Assembly (NCBI GenBank): GCA_965198875.1
Contig: CBDAPU010000001.1
Location: 1,116,001 to 1,180,000 of the forward strand
Direction: 5' to 3'
Length of the DNA: 64,000 nt
From: CBDAPU01 sp965198875
GTDB taxonomy: Bacteria > Pseudomonadota > Gammaproteobacteria > Eutrophobiales > Eutrophobiaceae
The position numbers were made by a program, and so were the translations under genes. The first letter of the stretch is position 1. Each line of letters starts with the position of its first letter. The notes below the pieces were generated by a model. It saw nothing but the letters and a program-made list of their open reading frames with translations. It was not told the DNA's origin and searched no databases. Below are positions 35,530 through 44,517 of this stretch, one piece after another.

Positions 35530-36128
35530 TTGGCTTTTTACGTGGCAAGATCATGAATAAACAACCGCCTTACTTAACTCTGGATGTGCAAGGCGTCGGT
35601 TATGAACTACAGGCGTCCATGAATACATTTTATGCCTTGCCCGAAGTCGGCAGCGAGATGCAGATATTGACCCACTTAATCGTGCGTGAAGATGCACACC
35701 TGTTGTTTGGTTTTGTGGATGAGGATGAGCGCTATGTATTTCGTGCCTTAATTAAGGTGAGCGGCGTTGGCGCAAAGCTGGCCTTGACTATCTTATCCGG
35801 TATTGAGGCGGGTGATTTTAAGACGTGTATCGACACAGGCGACACCGAGCGGCTCAATCGCCTGCCCGGGATCGGTAAAAAGACAGCGCAGAGATTGGTC
35901 GTGGAAATGCGAGACCGTTTGCAGGACTGGCGCCAGGATGAGACAAAAGCGGCGGGCACATCAAACAACACCATAAAACCCGCCGATCCCACCGCTGAGG
36001 CGGTGAGCGCCTTGATCGCCCTGGGATACAAACCGCAGGAGGCGAGCCGCCTCGTGCACACCGTTGCGGTCGAAGGTATGGGCAGCGAAGCGCTAATACG
36101 GGCGGCCTTGAAAGCATCGGTAAAATAA
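35526..36128 (+). CDS. ruvA: Holliday junction branch migration protein RuvA
   Basis: A 200-aa junction-binding subunit. MIGFLRGKI is the usual N-terminus of the OB domain. Two helix-hairpin-helix motifs (VSGVGAKLALTIL and LPGIGKKTAQRLVVEM) bind DNA, and the C-terminal domain (about 150-200, ALIALGYKPQEASRLV) contacts RuvB. It starts inside the ruvC stop (ATGA), and ruvB follows. Confidence 0.97.
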   Translation: MIGFLRGKIMNKQPPYLTLDVQGVGYELQASMNTFYALPEVGSEMQILTHLIVREDAHLLFGFVDEDERYVFRALIKVSGVGAKLALTILSGIEAGDFKTCIDTGDTERLNRLPGIGKKTAQRLVVEMRDRLQDWRQDETKAAGTSNNTIKPADPTAEAVSALIALGYKPQEASRLVHTVAVEGMGSEALIRAALKASVK

Positions 36129-36237
36129 ATCACCATCGCACCGCCATGGATATGTCATCCCCCAGACAACATGGCGGGCCTGGCTGTGAATGATCAAACA
36201 CCCCGGCATACAAGCACGGCAAAGAAGACAACAACAC

Positions 36238-37272
36238 ATGAACACACCCAACCCGGCTATCGCCACCGACAGCTCAGAGGATGATAGATCCGCCGATAAT
36301 ACCCTAAGGCCAAAGTCGCTGGCGGATTATCGCGGTCAACCCTCGGTGTGCGAGCAGATGAGAATATTTATCACCGCCGCAAAGAAGCGTGCCGAGGCGC
36401 TGGATCATGTGCTTATCTTTGGCCCCCCCGGTCTTGGGAAAACCACCCTGGCGCACATCCTCGCCAACGAAATGAACGTGAACCTGAGACAAACATCAGG
36501 ACCTGTGCTAGAGCGCCCCGGTGATTTGGCCGCTTTGTTGACTAACCTCGAACCCAAGGATGTGTTATTCATCGATGAGATACATCGTTTGAGTCCCGTG
36601 GTGGAAGAGATCCTCTATCCGGCCATGGAAGACTATCAAATTGACATCATGATCGGAGAGGGCCCGGCGGCACGGGCCATTAAACTGGACGTCCCGATCT
36701 TTACACTGGCGGGTGCGACAACCCGCGCCGGTTTATTAACCTCGCCGTTGCGAGATCGTTTCGGCATTGTGCAACGGCTGGAGTTCTACTCCATAGCCGA
36801 TCTCTCAAGCATTGTTACCCGCTCAGCGAAGATCCTGAACGTACCCATAGAGGGCGCCGGCGCCAGGGAGATCGCAGCGCGCTCTCGCGGCACCCCCCGG
36901 ATCGCCAACCGATTACTGCGCCGCGTACGCGACTACAGTGAGGTTAAGGCGGGCGGCAACATTGATGAGTCCATCTCCAAAAGCGCGCTGGATATGTTAA
37001 ACGTGGATGAACACGGGTTTGACGTCATGGATAGAAAATTACTGCTTGCCGTTATCCAGAAGTTTGACGGCGGCCCTGTCGGTGTTGACAGCCTGGCGGC
37101 GGCGGTTGGCGAGGAACGTGACACGATTGAAGACGTGATCGAGCCCTATCTTATTCAACAAGGTTTTATGATGCGAACCCCAAGGGGTCGGGTGGCGACT
37201 AAAACCGCCTGGTTACATTTCGGCCTTAACGCCCCGGAGGAGCAACGGGGCGAGCAGGATTTATTTACTTAA
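36238..37272 (+). CDS. ruvB: Holliday junction branch migration ATPase RuvB
   Basis: A 344-aa AAA+ motor that drives branch migration with RuvA. Walker A GPPGLGKTTL, Walker B VLFIDEIHRL, the sensor-1 region AGATTRAG and the arginine finger region LRDRFG are present, with a C-terminal winged helix (MMRTPRGRVAT). I prefer the ATG at 36238 (family length); the frame is open to an ATG at 36190 that would add 16 basic residues. Confidence 0.95.
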   Translation: MNTPNPAIATDSSEDDRSADNTLRPKSLADYRGQPSVCEQMRIFITAAKKRAEALDHVLIFGPPGLGKTTLAHILANEMNVNLRQTSGPVLERPGDLAALLTNLEPKDVLFIDEIHRLSPVVEEILYPAMEDYQIDIMIGEGPAARAIKLDVPIFTLAGATTRAGLLTSPLRDRFGIVQRLEFYSIADLSSIVTRSAKILNVPIEGAGAREIAARSRGTPRIANRLLRRVRDYSEVKAGGNIDESISKSALDMLNVDEHGFDVMDRKLLLAVIQKFDGGPVGVDSLAAAVGEERDTIEDVIEPYLIQQGFMMRTPRGRVATKTAWLHFGLNAPEEQRGEQDLFT

Positions 37273-37292
37273 AAGCGGCGAGTAAACAGCCA

Positions 37293-37697
37293 ATGGGTGA
37301 GTTTAATTGGGATGTGCGTGTATATTATGAAGATACCGATGCGGCCGGTCTTGTCTACCACGCCAACTACTTAAAATACATGGAGCGGGCACGCACGGAA
37401 TATCTGCGAGCGCTCGGTCACAGCCATTCGCAGCTTCGTGAACATCACGGAGTGATGTTTGTGGTGCATCACGTTAGTATCGATTTTAAGAGGCCGGCCA
37501 GGATCGATGATGAGTTGCGTGTCTGCGTCACCATCGACAGGCGCGCCGGCGCCAGCCTGAGGTTCTATCAGCGGATCAACAAAGGCGGGGAGAGCCTCTG
37601 TGAGGCGAACGTCAACATCGTCTGCCTGGACGCCGATCTTGCCTTGCCCAAACGCATACCGGCCTCACTTCTCTTAGGCCCCGGCAATGGCGCCTGA
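37293..37697 (+). CDS. ybgC: Tol-Pal-associated acyl-CoA thioesterase
   Basis: A 134-aa hot-dog-fold thioesterase of the 4-hydroxybenzoyl-CoA type. YYEDTDAAGLVYHANYLKYMERAR contains the catalytic Asp and helix. YbgC opens the tol-pal operon in most Gammaproteobacteria and has been linked to phospholipid metabolism at the envelope. It starts 20 bases after ruvB and overlaps tolQ by 11 bases. Confidence 0.94.
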   Translation: MGEFNWDVRVYYEDTDAAGLVYHANYLKYMERARTEYLRALGHSHSQLREHHGVMFVVHHVSIDFKRPARIDDELRVCVTIDRRAGASLRFYQRINKGGESLCEANVNIVCLDADLALPKRIPASLLLGPGNGA

Positions 37698-38361
37698 TCT
37701 CTCTTTTCTGCATTTGATCACTCACGCTACCCTGCCCGTGCAGGCGGTGATGCTCATGCTGGTTGTCGTATCAGTAGTGTCCTGGACTTTGATTTTGAAG
37801 AAGCGCGCCTGGCTTAACCGCGCAAGGCGCGAGGCGGATCTGTTTGAAGATCGCTTCTGGTCGCTGGAAGATCTGGCCCCTTTATATACCAGGGTGAGCA
37901 ACCAAAGCCATGAGGCGACCGGCATGGAAAGGCTCTTTGAGGCCGGGTTTAAGGAGTTCGCCCGCCTGCGTAAACAAGCGGGCATAGAGGCCGACGCCGT
38001 GATGGAGGGAACACAACGGGCCATGCGTGTTGCACTTAACCGCGAGATTGAGGAGCTGGATATGCACCTGTCCTTCCTCGCCACAGTGGGCTCCACCAGC
38101 CCCTATGTCGGTTTGTTCGGTACCGTATGGGGGATCATGAACAGCTTTCGGGCCCTGGGAAACGTGCAACAGGCGTCCATCTCCATGGTGGCGCCGGGCA
38201 TTGCCGAGGCGCTCATCGCCACAGCCATGGGCCTGTTCGCAGCCATCCCGGCGGTCATCGCCTATAACCGCTTCGCCAATGATGTTGAGCGGTTGATCAA
38301 TCGTTACGATACGTTTACCGAGGAGCTCTCATCCATCATGCACCGCCATGCACATAGCTAG
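37687..38361 (+). CDS. tolQ: Tol-Pal system protein TolQ
   Basis: A 224-aa inner-membrane protein that forms, with TolR, the proton-driven motor of the Tol-Pal system. It has an N-terminal membrane helix (VQAVMLMLVVVSVVSWTLIL), a cytoplasmic loop and two C-terminal helices with TVGSTSPYVGLFGTVWGIM and ATAMGLFAAIPAVIAYN, the MotA/ExbB signature. Confidence 0.96.
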   Translation: MAPDLSFLHLITHATLPVQAVMLMLVVVSVVSWTLILKKRAWLNRARREADLFEDRFWSLEDLAPLYTRVSNQSHEATGMERLFEAGFKEFARLRKQAGIEADAVMEGTQRAMRVALNREIEELDMHLSFLATVGSTSPYVGLFGTVWGIMNSFRALGNVQQASISMVAPGIAEALIATAMGLFAAIPAVIAYNRFANDVERLINRYDTFTEELSSIMHRHAHS

Positions 38362-38382
38362 GAGCGGGTCTGTTAGTCACTG

Positions 38383-38808
38383 ATGCGACCACGTACCCGA
38401 AGGCGCCCGTTATCTGAGATCAATGTCGTGCCCTACATTGACGTCATGCTGGTGTTGTTGATCATCTTCATGATCACAGCGCCATTATTAAGCCAGGGAG
38501 TGAAAATCGAGCTGCCGCAACTGGCATCCACACCTTTACCCCCAAGCGAGAATGATCCGCTGATAGTCAGTGTTGACGCCGCTGGAAACGTCTATATCAA
38601 TTACGGGGAAAACCAGGACAAACCGGTTGATCCAGAGGCGTTGCTCACCCGGATCAGCGCGGTCATGAGGTTGCGCCCGGATGTGCCCGTGTTCGTCAAG
38701 GGCGATGCCCAGGTCAGTTACGGCAAGGTGATACAGGCCATGGCCTTATTACAAGGCGCCGGGGTGAGTGGGGTCGGTCTGATCACCGAGCCGCCGGAGC
38801 GACAATGA
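38383..38808 (+). CDS. tolR: Tol-Pal system protein TolR
   Basis: A 141-aa ExbD/TolR protein. The single membrane helix VVPYIDVMLVLLIIFMITAP carries the proton-conducting Asp near residue 21. The periplasmic domain ends with VSYGKVIQAMALLQGAGVSG. It is preceded by the basic MRPRTRRRPLSEIN cytoplasmic start. tolA follows after 3 bases. Confidence 0.96.
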   Translation: MRPRTRRRPLSEINVVPYIDVMLVLLIIFMITAPLLSQGVKIELPQLASTPLPPSENDPLIVSVDAAGNVYINYGENQDKPVDPEALLTRISAVMRLRPDVPVFVKGDAQVSYGKVIQAMALLQGAGVSGVGLITEPPERQ

Positions 38809-38811
38809 ACC

Positions 38812-39612
38812 ATGCCTTTATTGACCATGCGCTCATTTGTATACTCCCTGGCTATCCATGCGGCGGTGATAGCCGTGCTCATGATAAGTTTTGACTCCGT
38901 AAAACAACGCCCTGCCATAAAACCTGAGCCAACGGAGAATGTCATCCAGGCCGTTGCGGTGGATAACAAGGCGGTAGAGACCGAACTACAGCGCCTCAAA
39001 GCGCTCGAATTACAGGAACAACGTGAAAGAGAACGACAACTAAAGGCGCTGGAGGAGAAGGCCAAAGTAGCCGAGGATAAAAGGAAAAAAGAACAACAAC
39101 GTCTGGCCGACTTGAAGAGAAAAGCAGACCGGGAGAGAAAATTAGCCGCAGAGAAAAAACGCAAGGAAGAGGAAGCCAGGAAAAAAGCCGAGGCGGAGCA
39201 GAAAAGGGCGGCAGAGGAGAGAAAGCGTCTTGAGCAAGAGAAGAGGAAAGCAGCCGAGCAGGCGCTAAAAGAGCAACTGGAAAAGGAACAACAGGAGATG
39301 GAAGCGGCACAACGACGGCAGGATCACACGTTACTTCAGAGCATAACGGCTAAGACATACGCCAAGGTGGTGAGCAACTTTAACAAAACCGGCCTGCCTG
39401 AGGGGCTGGAATGTATATTATCGGTGCAGACGATACCGGGTGGCGAGGTGATCCGCGTCACTATGGACAAATCAAGTGGCAACGACATATTCGACAGACG
39501 GGCTATCGTCGCCGTTGAGAAGGCGTCACCACTACCCCTGCCGGTTGATGTGGCTATATTTGACAGACTGCCCCTGAGAGAATTTAAATTCAAATTCAAA
39601 CCCGTGGATTAG
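38812..39612 (+). CDS. tolA: Tol-Pal system protein TolA
   Basis: A 266-aa bitopic protein. One N-terminal membrane helix (YSLAIHAAVIAVLMIS) is followed by a long helical Lys/Glu/Arg/Ala-rich domain (about 55-165), then a C-terminal TolA domain (about 178-266) that contacts Pal/TolB. It links the TolQR motor to the outer membrane during cell division. The helical domain is shorter than in E. coli TolA (421 aa). The likely start is Met1 or Met6. Confidence 0.94.
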   Translation: MPLLTMRSFVYSLAIHAAVIAVLMISFDSVKQRPAIKPEPTENVIQAVAVDNKAVETELQRLKALELQEQRERERQLKALEEKAKVAEDKRKKEQQRLADLKRKADRERKLAAEKKRKEEEARKKAEAEQKRAAEERKRLEQEKRKAAEQALKEQLEKEQQEMEAAQRRQDHTLLQSITAKTYAKVVSNFNKTGLPEGLECILSVQTIPGGEVIRVTMDKSSGNDIFDRRAIVAVEKASPLPLPVDVAIFDRLPLREFKFKFKPVD

Positions 39613-39617
39613 GCCCT

Positions 39618-40928
39618 GTGAACACACATCAATGCCTTGTTGTTGTTTCTCTCCTTTTATCTTTGGCCCATGAGCCCTTTGCGGAAGGTGACTTCATCAT
39701 CGATATCGACTCCGGCGTGGAAGACAGACTGCCCATCGCCATCATTCCCTTTGGCTGGTCGGGGGCGTCTGATCCGCCACCTGTAGATTTACACATAACG
39801 ATTGCCAATGATCTGGCGAGAAGCGGTCGCTTTTTAACCATGAGCGAGGTTGATATGCCGCAAAAACCCAGCCGTTATGACCAGGTCAATTTCAATGACT
39901 GGCAATTAATTCGCATGGAAAACATCGTTATCGGCAACCTGAGACAAACCGCTGACGGCAATTTTGAAGTGGAATTTCGCCTGCTGGATCCCTATAAAAA
40001 ATCACAACTGGCCGGTTTTCGCATCCCGGCCACCGAAAAACAATTACGTCGTACAGCCCATCGGATCAGTGATATTATTTTTGAGAAACTCACTGGCATT
40101 CGTGGCGCCTTTGACACACGGATCGCCTACATCACTATCAAGAGAACACCGGAAGGCAAGGAGCGCCACTCATTGCAAATAGCGGACGCCGATGGCTTTA
40201 ACCCACAGGTCCTGCTTACATCTAATGAACCGCTACTCTCCCCCGCCTTCTCCCCCGATGGCAAGCATCTGGCCTATGTCTCTTTTGAGGGGCGCCGCTC
40301 ATCTGTGTTTATCCAGAACATCCGCACGGGGGAGAGAAATAAAGTGGCCTCACATGAAGGCATTAACAGCGCCCCTTCATTTTCACCGGACGGGCGCAAA
40401 CTGGCGCTGACTTTATCTAAAGAAGGTGATCCGGAAATTTTTATTCTGCATCTATCTGATGATCATTTACAACGGATCACCCATAACCGCGCCATCGATA
40501 CCGAGCCCGCCTTCTCGCCCGATGGCAACAAGCTGATTTTTACTTCCGATCGCGGTGGTTCCCCGCAAATTTATGAAGTTGACCTGGCGGAGGGGAAGCC
40601 CCGGCGATTGACGTTTGACGGGCCTTACTTTGCACGGCCGCGTTTCTCGCCCAATGGTGAGGGGATCACCCTGGTTCATGGCAAGGATGGCGCCTACCGG
40701 ATCGCCTATCTGGATCTGCAAAACCGCCATTTAAGCGTTCTGACCAGCAATCGGTTAGATGAGTCGCCGAGCTTCTCGCCCAATGGCGGTATGATCATCT
40801 ACGCCACCACCGGAAAAAACGGATCAGAGTTGGCCGCCGTCTCGGCAGATGGCGCCGTTCACCAGAGACTGGCCTTGCAGGATGGCGAGGTACGTGAACC
40901 GGCCTGGGGGCCGTTTCCGCCCCGGTGA
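39618..40928 (+). CDS. tolB: Tol-Pal system beta-propeller protein TolB
   Basis: A 436-aa periplasmic protein: signal peptide (core CLVVVSLLLSLAHE, less regular than usual), an N-terminal domain (IDSGVEDRLPIAIIPFGW) and a six-bladed propeller. The repeated FSPDG/FSPNG motifs in five blades (from about residue 200) make identification sure. The start is GTG at 39618. It releases or captures Pal as the motor works. Confidence 0.96.
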   Translation: MNTHQCLVVVSLLLSLAHEPFAEGDFIIDIDSGVEDRLPIAIIPFGWSGASDPPPVDLHITIANDLARSGRFLTMSEVDMPQKPSRYDQVNFNDWQLIRMENIVIGNLRQTADGNFEVEFRLLDPYKKSQLAGFRIPATEKQLRRTAHRISDIIFEKLTGIRGAFDTRIAYITIKRTPEGKERHSLQIADADGFNPQVLLTSNEPLLSPAFSPDGKHLAYVSFEGRRSSVFIQNIRTGERNKVASHEGINSAPSFSPDGRKLALTLSKEGDPEIFILHLSDDHLQRITHNRAIDTEPAFSPDGNKLIFTSDRGGSPQIYEVDLAEGKPRRLTFDGPYFARPRFSPNGEGITLVHGKDGAYRIAYLDLQNRHLSVLTSNRLDESPSFSPNGGMIIYATTGKNGSELAAVSADGAVHQRLALQDGEVREPAWGPFPPR

Positions 40929-41140
40929 GGATGCCTCAACACCCAACAATGCAAGATGGCGGGCAAAGCCGCTGCGCCTTCGGGCTTGTCATCCTGCTCA
41001 CAGGCGACCAGTCGCCCCCGGTAAGCCATGATCCCGGATAGCGTAAGGGGGCATGGATGCAATGCCTTTGCAAGATATGGGTGACTGACGGGATGTTGCA
41101 ATGAATGGTATGCTCTACCCCTGATAAATGGAGAGGTGAT

Positions 41141-41686
41141 ATGTTCAGAAGAGTGTTAATCGTTGTTATCATCGGCCTGTTTGTGAATGCCTGTGAGACA
41201 ACCGGCAGAAAAGACGGCGGCGCATCGGTGGACGAGCGGTCCACCGGCACGGGCGCCGAGGCAAACCCGGCGCAAACAGGCGATGGGATCACAACTTACG
41301 GCGCCAGTGAAGATCGTCTCTCGGCAGAGCAGGAATTAAATACACCCGGGGGGCATTTAAGCACACGGGTTATTTATTTCGATTATGACAGCACCACCAT
41401 ATTGCCGCAGTTTAACGACGCCATTCAGGCCCATGCGGACTTGCTGCAACGATACCCCGAGCTCGCCCTGTCCCTGGAGGGACACGCAGACGAGCGTGGC
41501 TCTCGGGAATACAATCTTGCCCTCGGTGAGCGCCGGGCGAAGGCGGTAAAAAAACAACTGATGGTTTTAGGGGCGTCATCCACACAAACAAGAACCACCA
41601 GTTATGGGGAAGAGCGTCCCGTAGCGACAGGCCATGATGAGCAATCATGGGCCGAGAATCGGCGGGTTGAGATCATCTATCGGTAA
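41141..41686 (+). CDS. pal: Peptidoglycan-associated lipoprotein Pal
   Basis: A 181-aa outer-membrane lipoprotein. The ATG at 41141 has a GGAGAGG site 5 bases upstream and gives a short signal peptide with VNAC lipobox (Cys about residue 18). The OmpA-like peptidoglycan-binding domain covers the C-terminal half (YFDYDSTTI, GHADERGSREYN, NRRVEIIYR). A 212-base gap separates it from tolB, so it may have its own promoter. Confidence 0.97.
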   Translation: MFRRVLIVVIIGLFVNACETTGRKDGGASVDERSTGTGAEANPAQTGDGITTYGASEDRLSAEQELNTPGGHLSTRVIYFDYDSTTILPQFNDAIQAHADLLQRYPELALSLEGHADERGSREYNLALGERRAKAVKKQLMVLGASSTQTRTTSYGEERPVATGHDEQSWAENRRVEIIYR

Positions 41687-41692
41687 CGCCCT

Positions 41693-42649
41693 ATGTCACG
41701 ATCACGCAAAAAGCGGCTTTTTCTCATCCTCTGTCTGGTTGTCGCGAGTGCAGGTCACACCACAGACACAAAGCCGGATGATGCGGCTGTTCTCGCAAGA
41801 CTAAATGCGCTGGAGCAACGATTATCCAGCCAGGGTTTATTGCAGATGCTGCAACGGCTCGAATCCCTGCAAGAGGAGATCCGTCTTTTGCATGGCGAGA
41901 TAGAAGTGCAAAACCACACCTTGCAACAACTGAAAAAACGCCAGCAGGGCCTGTACGCCGATCTCGACCGACGTATGCAACGCCTGGAGAGCGGCCCTCC
42001 TGCAACAACACAATCCACCATCACCACAGATGAGATGATTAACCCGCCCCTTGAGACCTTATCGGCCATCAATGACGCCAGCGGGCACAGTGAAAACGGC
42101 GGGACTGATCCGGCGCTGACGGTGGAGGTGGTAGAGCAAGATCAAACCGGGGCGCAGCTGATGACGGTCACCCCGGATCCGATCCCCCCTCAAGAAGAGA
42201 CAAACGCTGATGATATACCCGTCATTGAAGTTAAGACCGATCCGCTTGAGGCCCGGGCGGATTATCAACAGGCGTTCACATTATTAAATAACGGGCGCTA
42301 TGATCAATCAATCAAGGCCTTCAATACGTTCCTGATGGTACACCCGAGCAGTGAGTATGCCGATAACGCACAGTTTTGGCTGGGCGAGGTGTACATGATC
42401 AACGGTGATTATGAACAGGCGTTGCGGGAGTTTAACAAGGTTGTCCAGCGCTACCCGGCAAGCCGGAAACTCAATCAGGCGAAACTAAAAATCGCCTACA
42501 CCCATCATGAGCTTGGCCAGATCGAGCTGGCTAGAGAACAACTGCAAGAGCTCATGGAATTAAACCCGGGAACCACTATCGCCAGACTGGCGCAAGAGCG
42601 ACTAAAGGAAATGACGGGCGCACCGGCAGAGACGACCGGCACGAATTAA
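41693..42649 (+). CDS. cpoB: Cell division coordinator CpoB (YbgF)
   Basis: A 318-aa periplasmic protein with a signal peptide, a coiled-coil trimerisation region (about 30-95, LQRLESLQEEIRLLHGEIE), a Thr/Pro/Asp-rich linker and three TPR units (about 190-310). CpoB coordinates Tol-Pal with PBP1B during septal peptidoglycan synthesis. It lies 6 bases after pal, as expected. Confidence 0.95.
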   Translation: MSRSRKKRLFLILCLVVASAGHTTDTKPDDAAVLARLNALEQRLSSQGLLQMLQRLESLQEEIRLLHGEIEVQNHTLQQLKKRQQGLYADLDRRMQRLESGPPATTQSTITTDEMINPPLETLSAINDASGHSENGGTDPALTVEVVEQDQTGAQLMTVTPDPIPPQEETNADDIPVIEVKTDPLEARADYQQAFTLLNNGRYDQSIKAFNTFLMVHPSSEYADNAQFWLGEVYMINGDYEQALREFNKVVQRYPASRKLNQAKLKIAYTHHELGQIELAREQLQELMELNPGTTIARLAQERLKEMTGAPAETTGTN

Positions 42650-42653
42650 ACCG

Positions 42654-43340
42654 ATGCCCGCCGTTGCCATCGATGCCGGGGGAGCAGCCGATGTCCTGGC
42701 GAGAACCCTGATCATCAACGAGATCTTCTACTCCATTCAGGGGGAGACCAGCAAGGCGGGGCTGCCGACTTCTTTCATCCGCCTAACCGGGTGTCCCTTG
42801 CGGTGTCAATACTGTGATACCGCCTATGCCTTCCATGAAGGCAAAAAGATGTCGCTGGCGGATATTATGCAAACGCTGTCCGAGCACCATTCACAACATG
42901 TGACCGTCACCGGCGGTGAGCCTCTCGCCCAAAACCGTTGTCATGATCTGCTGTCTTTATTGTGCGATGATGGCTACTGCGTCTCGCTGGAGACCAGTGG
43001 TGCAATAAACATCGCCAATGTTGATCAGCGGGTGATCAAAGTTCTCGACATAAAAACCCCGGGGTCCGGGGAGGCGCACAGAAACCGGTTTGACAACCTG
43101 CATCATCTCAACGACCACGATCAAATCAAGTTTGTTATTTGTGATAAGGGGGACTATGAATGGAGCAAACAGATCGTTAAGGAGCACCGCCTGACTGAGA
43201 AGACGGAAGTGTTATTCTCACCGAGTTATACGCAACTGCCGGCCGCCGAGCTGGCGAGATGGGTATTGGCCGATCAACTCCCGGTACGCATGCAAATACA
43301 ATTACACAAATACCTCTGGGGCGACAGGCGGGGCGTGTAA
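42654..43340 (+). CDS. queE: 7-carboxy-7-deazaguanine synthase
   Basis: A 228-aa radical SAM enzyme that makes CDG from carboxytetrahydropterin in queuosine synthesis. The cluster motif CPLRCQYC is near residue 46, IFYSIQGETSKAGLP precedes it, and TVTGGEPLAQ binds SAM. The family motif CXXXCXXC is intact. Its TAA overlaps the ATG of queC. queD and queF are not in the window. Confidence 0.95.
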   Translation: MPAVAIDAGGAADVLARTLIINEIFYSIQGETSKAGLPTSFIRLTGCPLRCQYCDTAYAFHEGKKMSLADIMQTLSEHHSQHVTVTGGEPLAQNRCHDLLSLLCDDGYCVSLETSGAINIANVDQRVIKVLDIKTPGSGEAHRNRFDNLHHLNDHDQIKFVICDKGDYEWSKQIVKEHRLTEKTEVLFSPSYTQLPAAELARWVLADQLPVRMQIQLHKYLWGDRRGV

Positions 43341-44011
43341 TGGCTAAACCGGCCGTTGTGCTGGTCTCCGGCGGGCTGGATTCGGCCACCTTGCTGGCCA
43401 TGGCGAAACAGCAAGGCTACCACTGCCATGCTCTAAGTTTTGATTATGGGCAACGACACCGTGTTGAGGTCATCGCCGCAAGGCGGCTCGTTAAATCAAT
43501 GCAAATTCCACAACACAACATTATCCACCTCGACTTAACCCGGATCGGGGGTTCCGCCCTGACCGATCCCCGGATCAGTGTGCCGGAGCGGGAAACCGAA
43601 GGCATACCGGTAACCTATGTCCCGGCACGTAACACCATCTTCCTCTCCTTCGCCCTTGCCTGGGCCGAGGTCATTAACGCCTGTGATATGTTTATCGGCG
43701 TCAACGCCGTGGACTATTCCGGCTATCCCGATTGCCGACCCGAATACATTGCGGCCTTCTCGAACATGGCGCGGCTCGCCACAAAGGCCGGTGTGGAAGG
43801 CGCCGATCACACCGTGCACACCCCGCTGATCCACCTCAGCAAGGCCGAAATCATCATAAAAGGACATGAATTAAATGTGGATTATTCCCTGACGGTTTCC
43901 TGCTATCAGGCCGACCAGGAAGGCCGCGCCTGCGGCAAATGTGACTCCTGCAGGATCAGACGGCAGGGTTTTGCCGGCGCCAATGTGCCGGATCCAACAC
44001 GTTACCAATAG
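43340..44011 (+). CDS. queC: 7-cyano-7-deazaguanine synthase
   Basis: A 223-aa ATP-dependent enzyme that converts CDG to preQ0. The PP-loop SGGLDSATLLA is at about 11-21. The zinc-binding Cys cluster near the C-terminus (SCYQADQEGRACGKCDSCR) is complete. The ATG at 43340 forms a TAATG overlap with queE; the open frame further upstream is inside queE. The tol-pal-cpoB-queE-queC order is common in Gammaproteobacteria. Confidence 0.96.
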   Translation: MAKPAVVLVSGGLDSATLLAMAKQQGYHCHALSFDYGQRHRVEVIAARRLVKSMQIPQHNIIHLDLTRIGGSALTDPRISVPERETEGIPVTYVPARNTIFLSFALAWAEVINACDMFIGVNAVDYSGYPDCRPEYIAAFSNMARLATKAGVEGADHTVHTPLIHLSKAEIIIKGHELNVDYSLTVSCYQADQEGRACGKCDSCRIRRQGFAGANVPDPTRYQ

Positions 44012-44517
44012 CGCCTTGTTGAGATAATCCTCGCCAGATCAGGAGGATGCGGGCAATAAACAAAATGCCCGGGCGATAAGCCCTGATCGGCTACGCCTGA
44101 GCATCAGGGGGATCTACCCGTAATAACCTTGCTTTACCACAATTACGTTTATCCGTTGGCTTTATCTACTTTGCCTCCCGGCAAGTTAAGCGCTATCAAG
44201 ATAGTCTGATAGCGCCTGTCATGTGTATGGGCTACCGCCTGTTGCACTCTGGCTCACCCCGTCATCCTCAGAGAATGGGGCGAGCGAGGAGCTGTCGTGA
44301 TGGAAGGGCAGGTTCTTTGCCGACGCTCAGCATGATCAAGAGAACATCTCAACGCCCTTGCTGCGGCGATAAGGAATGAGCCCATTGAACTCGATGGCGC
44401 TTAACGAGCTCAGGCTTGCCCCGGGTGAGGGTTCGTCCTACTATAATACCGCCCAACCCCACCCGCAATGCGCCGGGGGTATGGGACTTTTCTCACCACC
44501 CCGGAGTAGCGTTTTGT
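44012..44517. other. Spacer between queC and the methyltransferase gene
   Basis: These 506 bases have no gene I can support. They hold a 9-bp perfect inverted repeat (44190-44215). The stretch near 44250-44300 (CCCGTCATCCTCAGAGAATG onward) resembles dispersed intergenic repeats seen in other bacteria, but there is only one copy here. Confidence 0.45.
44190..44215. repeat. Perfect 9-bp inverted repeat downstream of queC
   Basis: GCGCTATCA (44190-44198) and TGATAGCGC (44207-44215) flank the 8-base loop AGATAGTC. There is no T-run on either side. It could be a protein-binding palindrome or part of a transcript end. Confidence 0.55.

Noticed and set aside
36190..36237. Upstream ruvB start adding 16 residues
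   Set aside because: The extension is basic and not typical of RuvB; the ATG at 36238 gives the family length.
44250..44300. Dispersed-repeat element resembling CGTCATCCTGAGCG families
   Set aside because: Single imperfect copy in the window, so a repeat cannot be shown.
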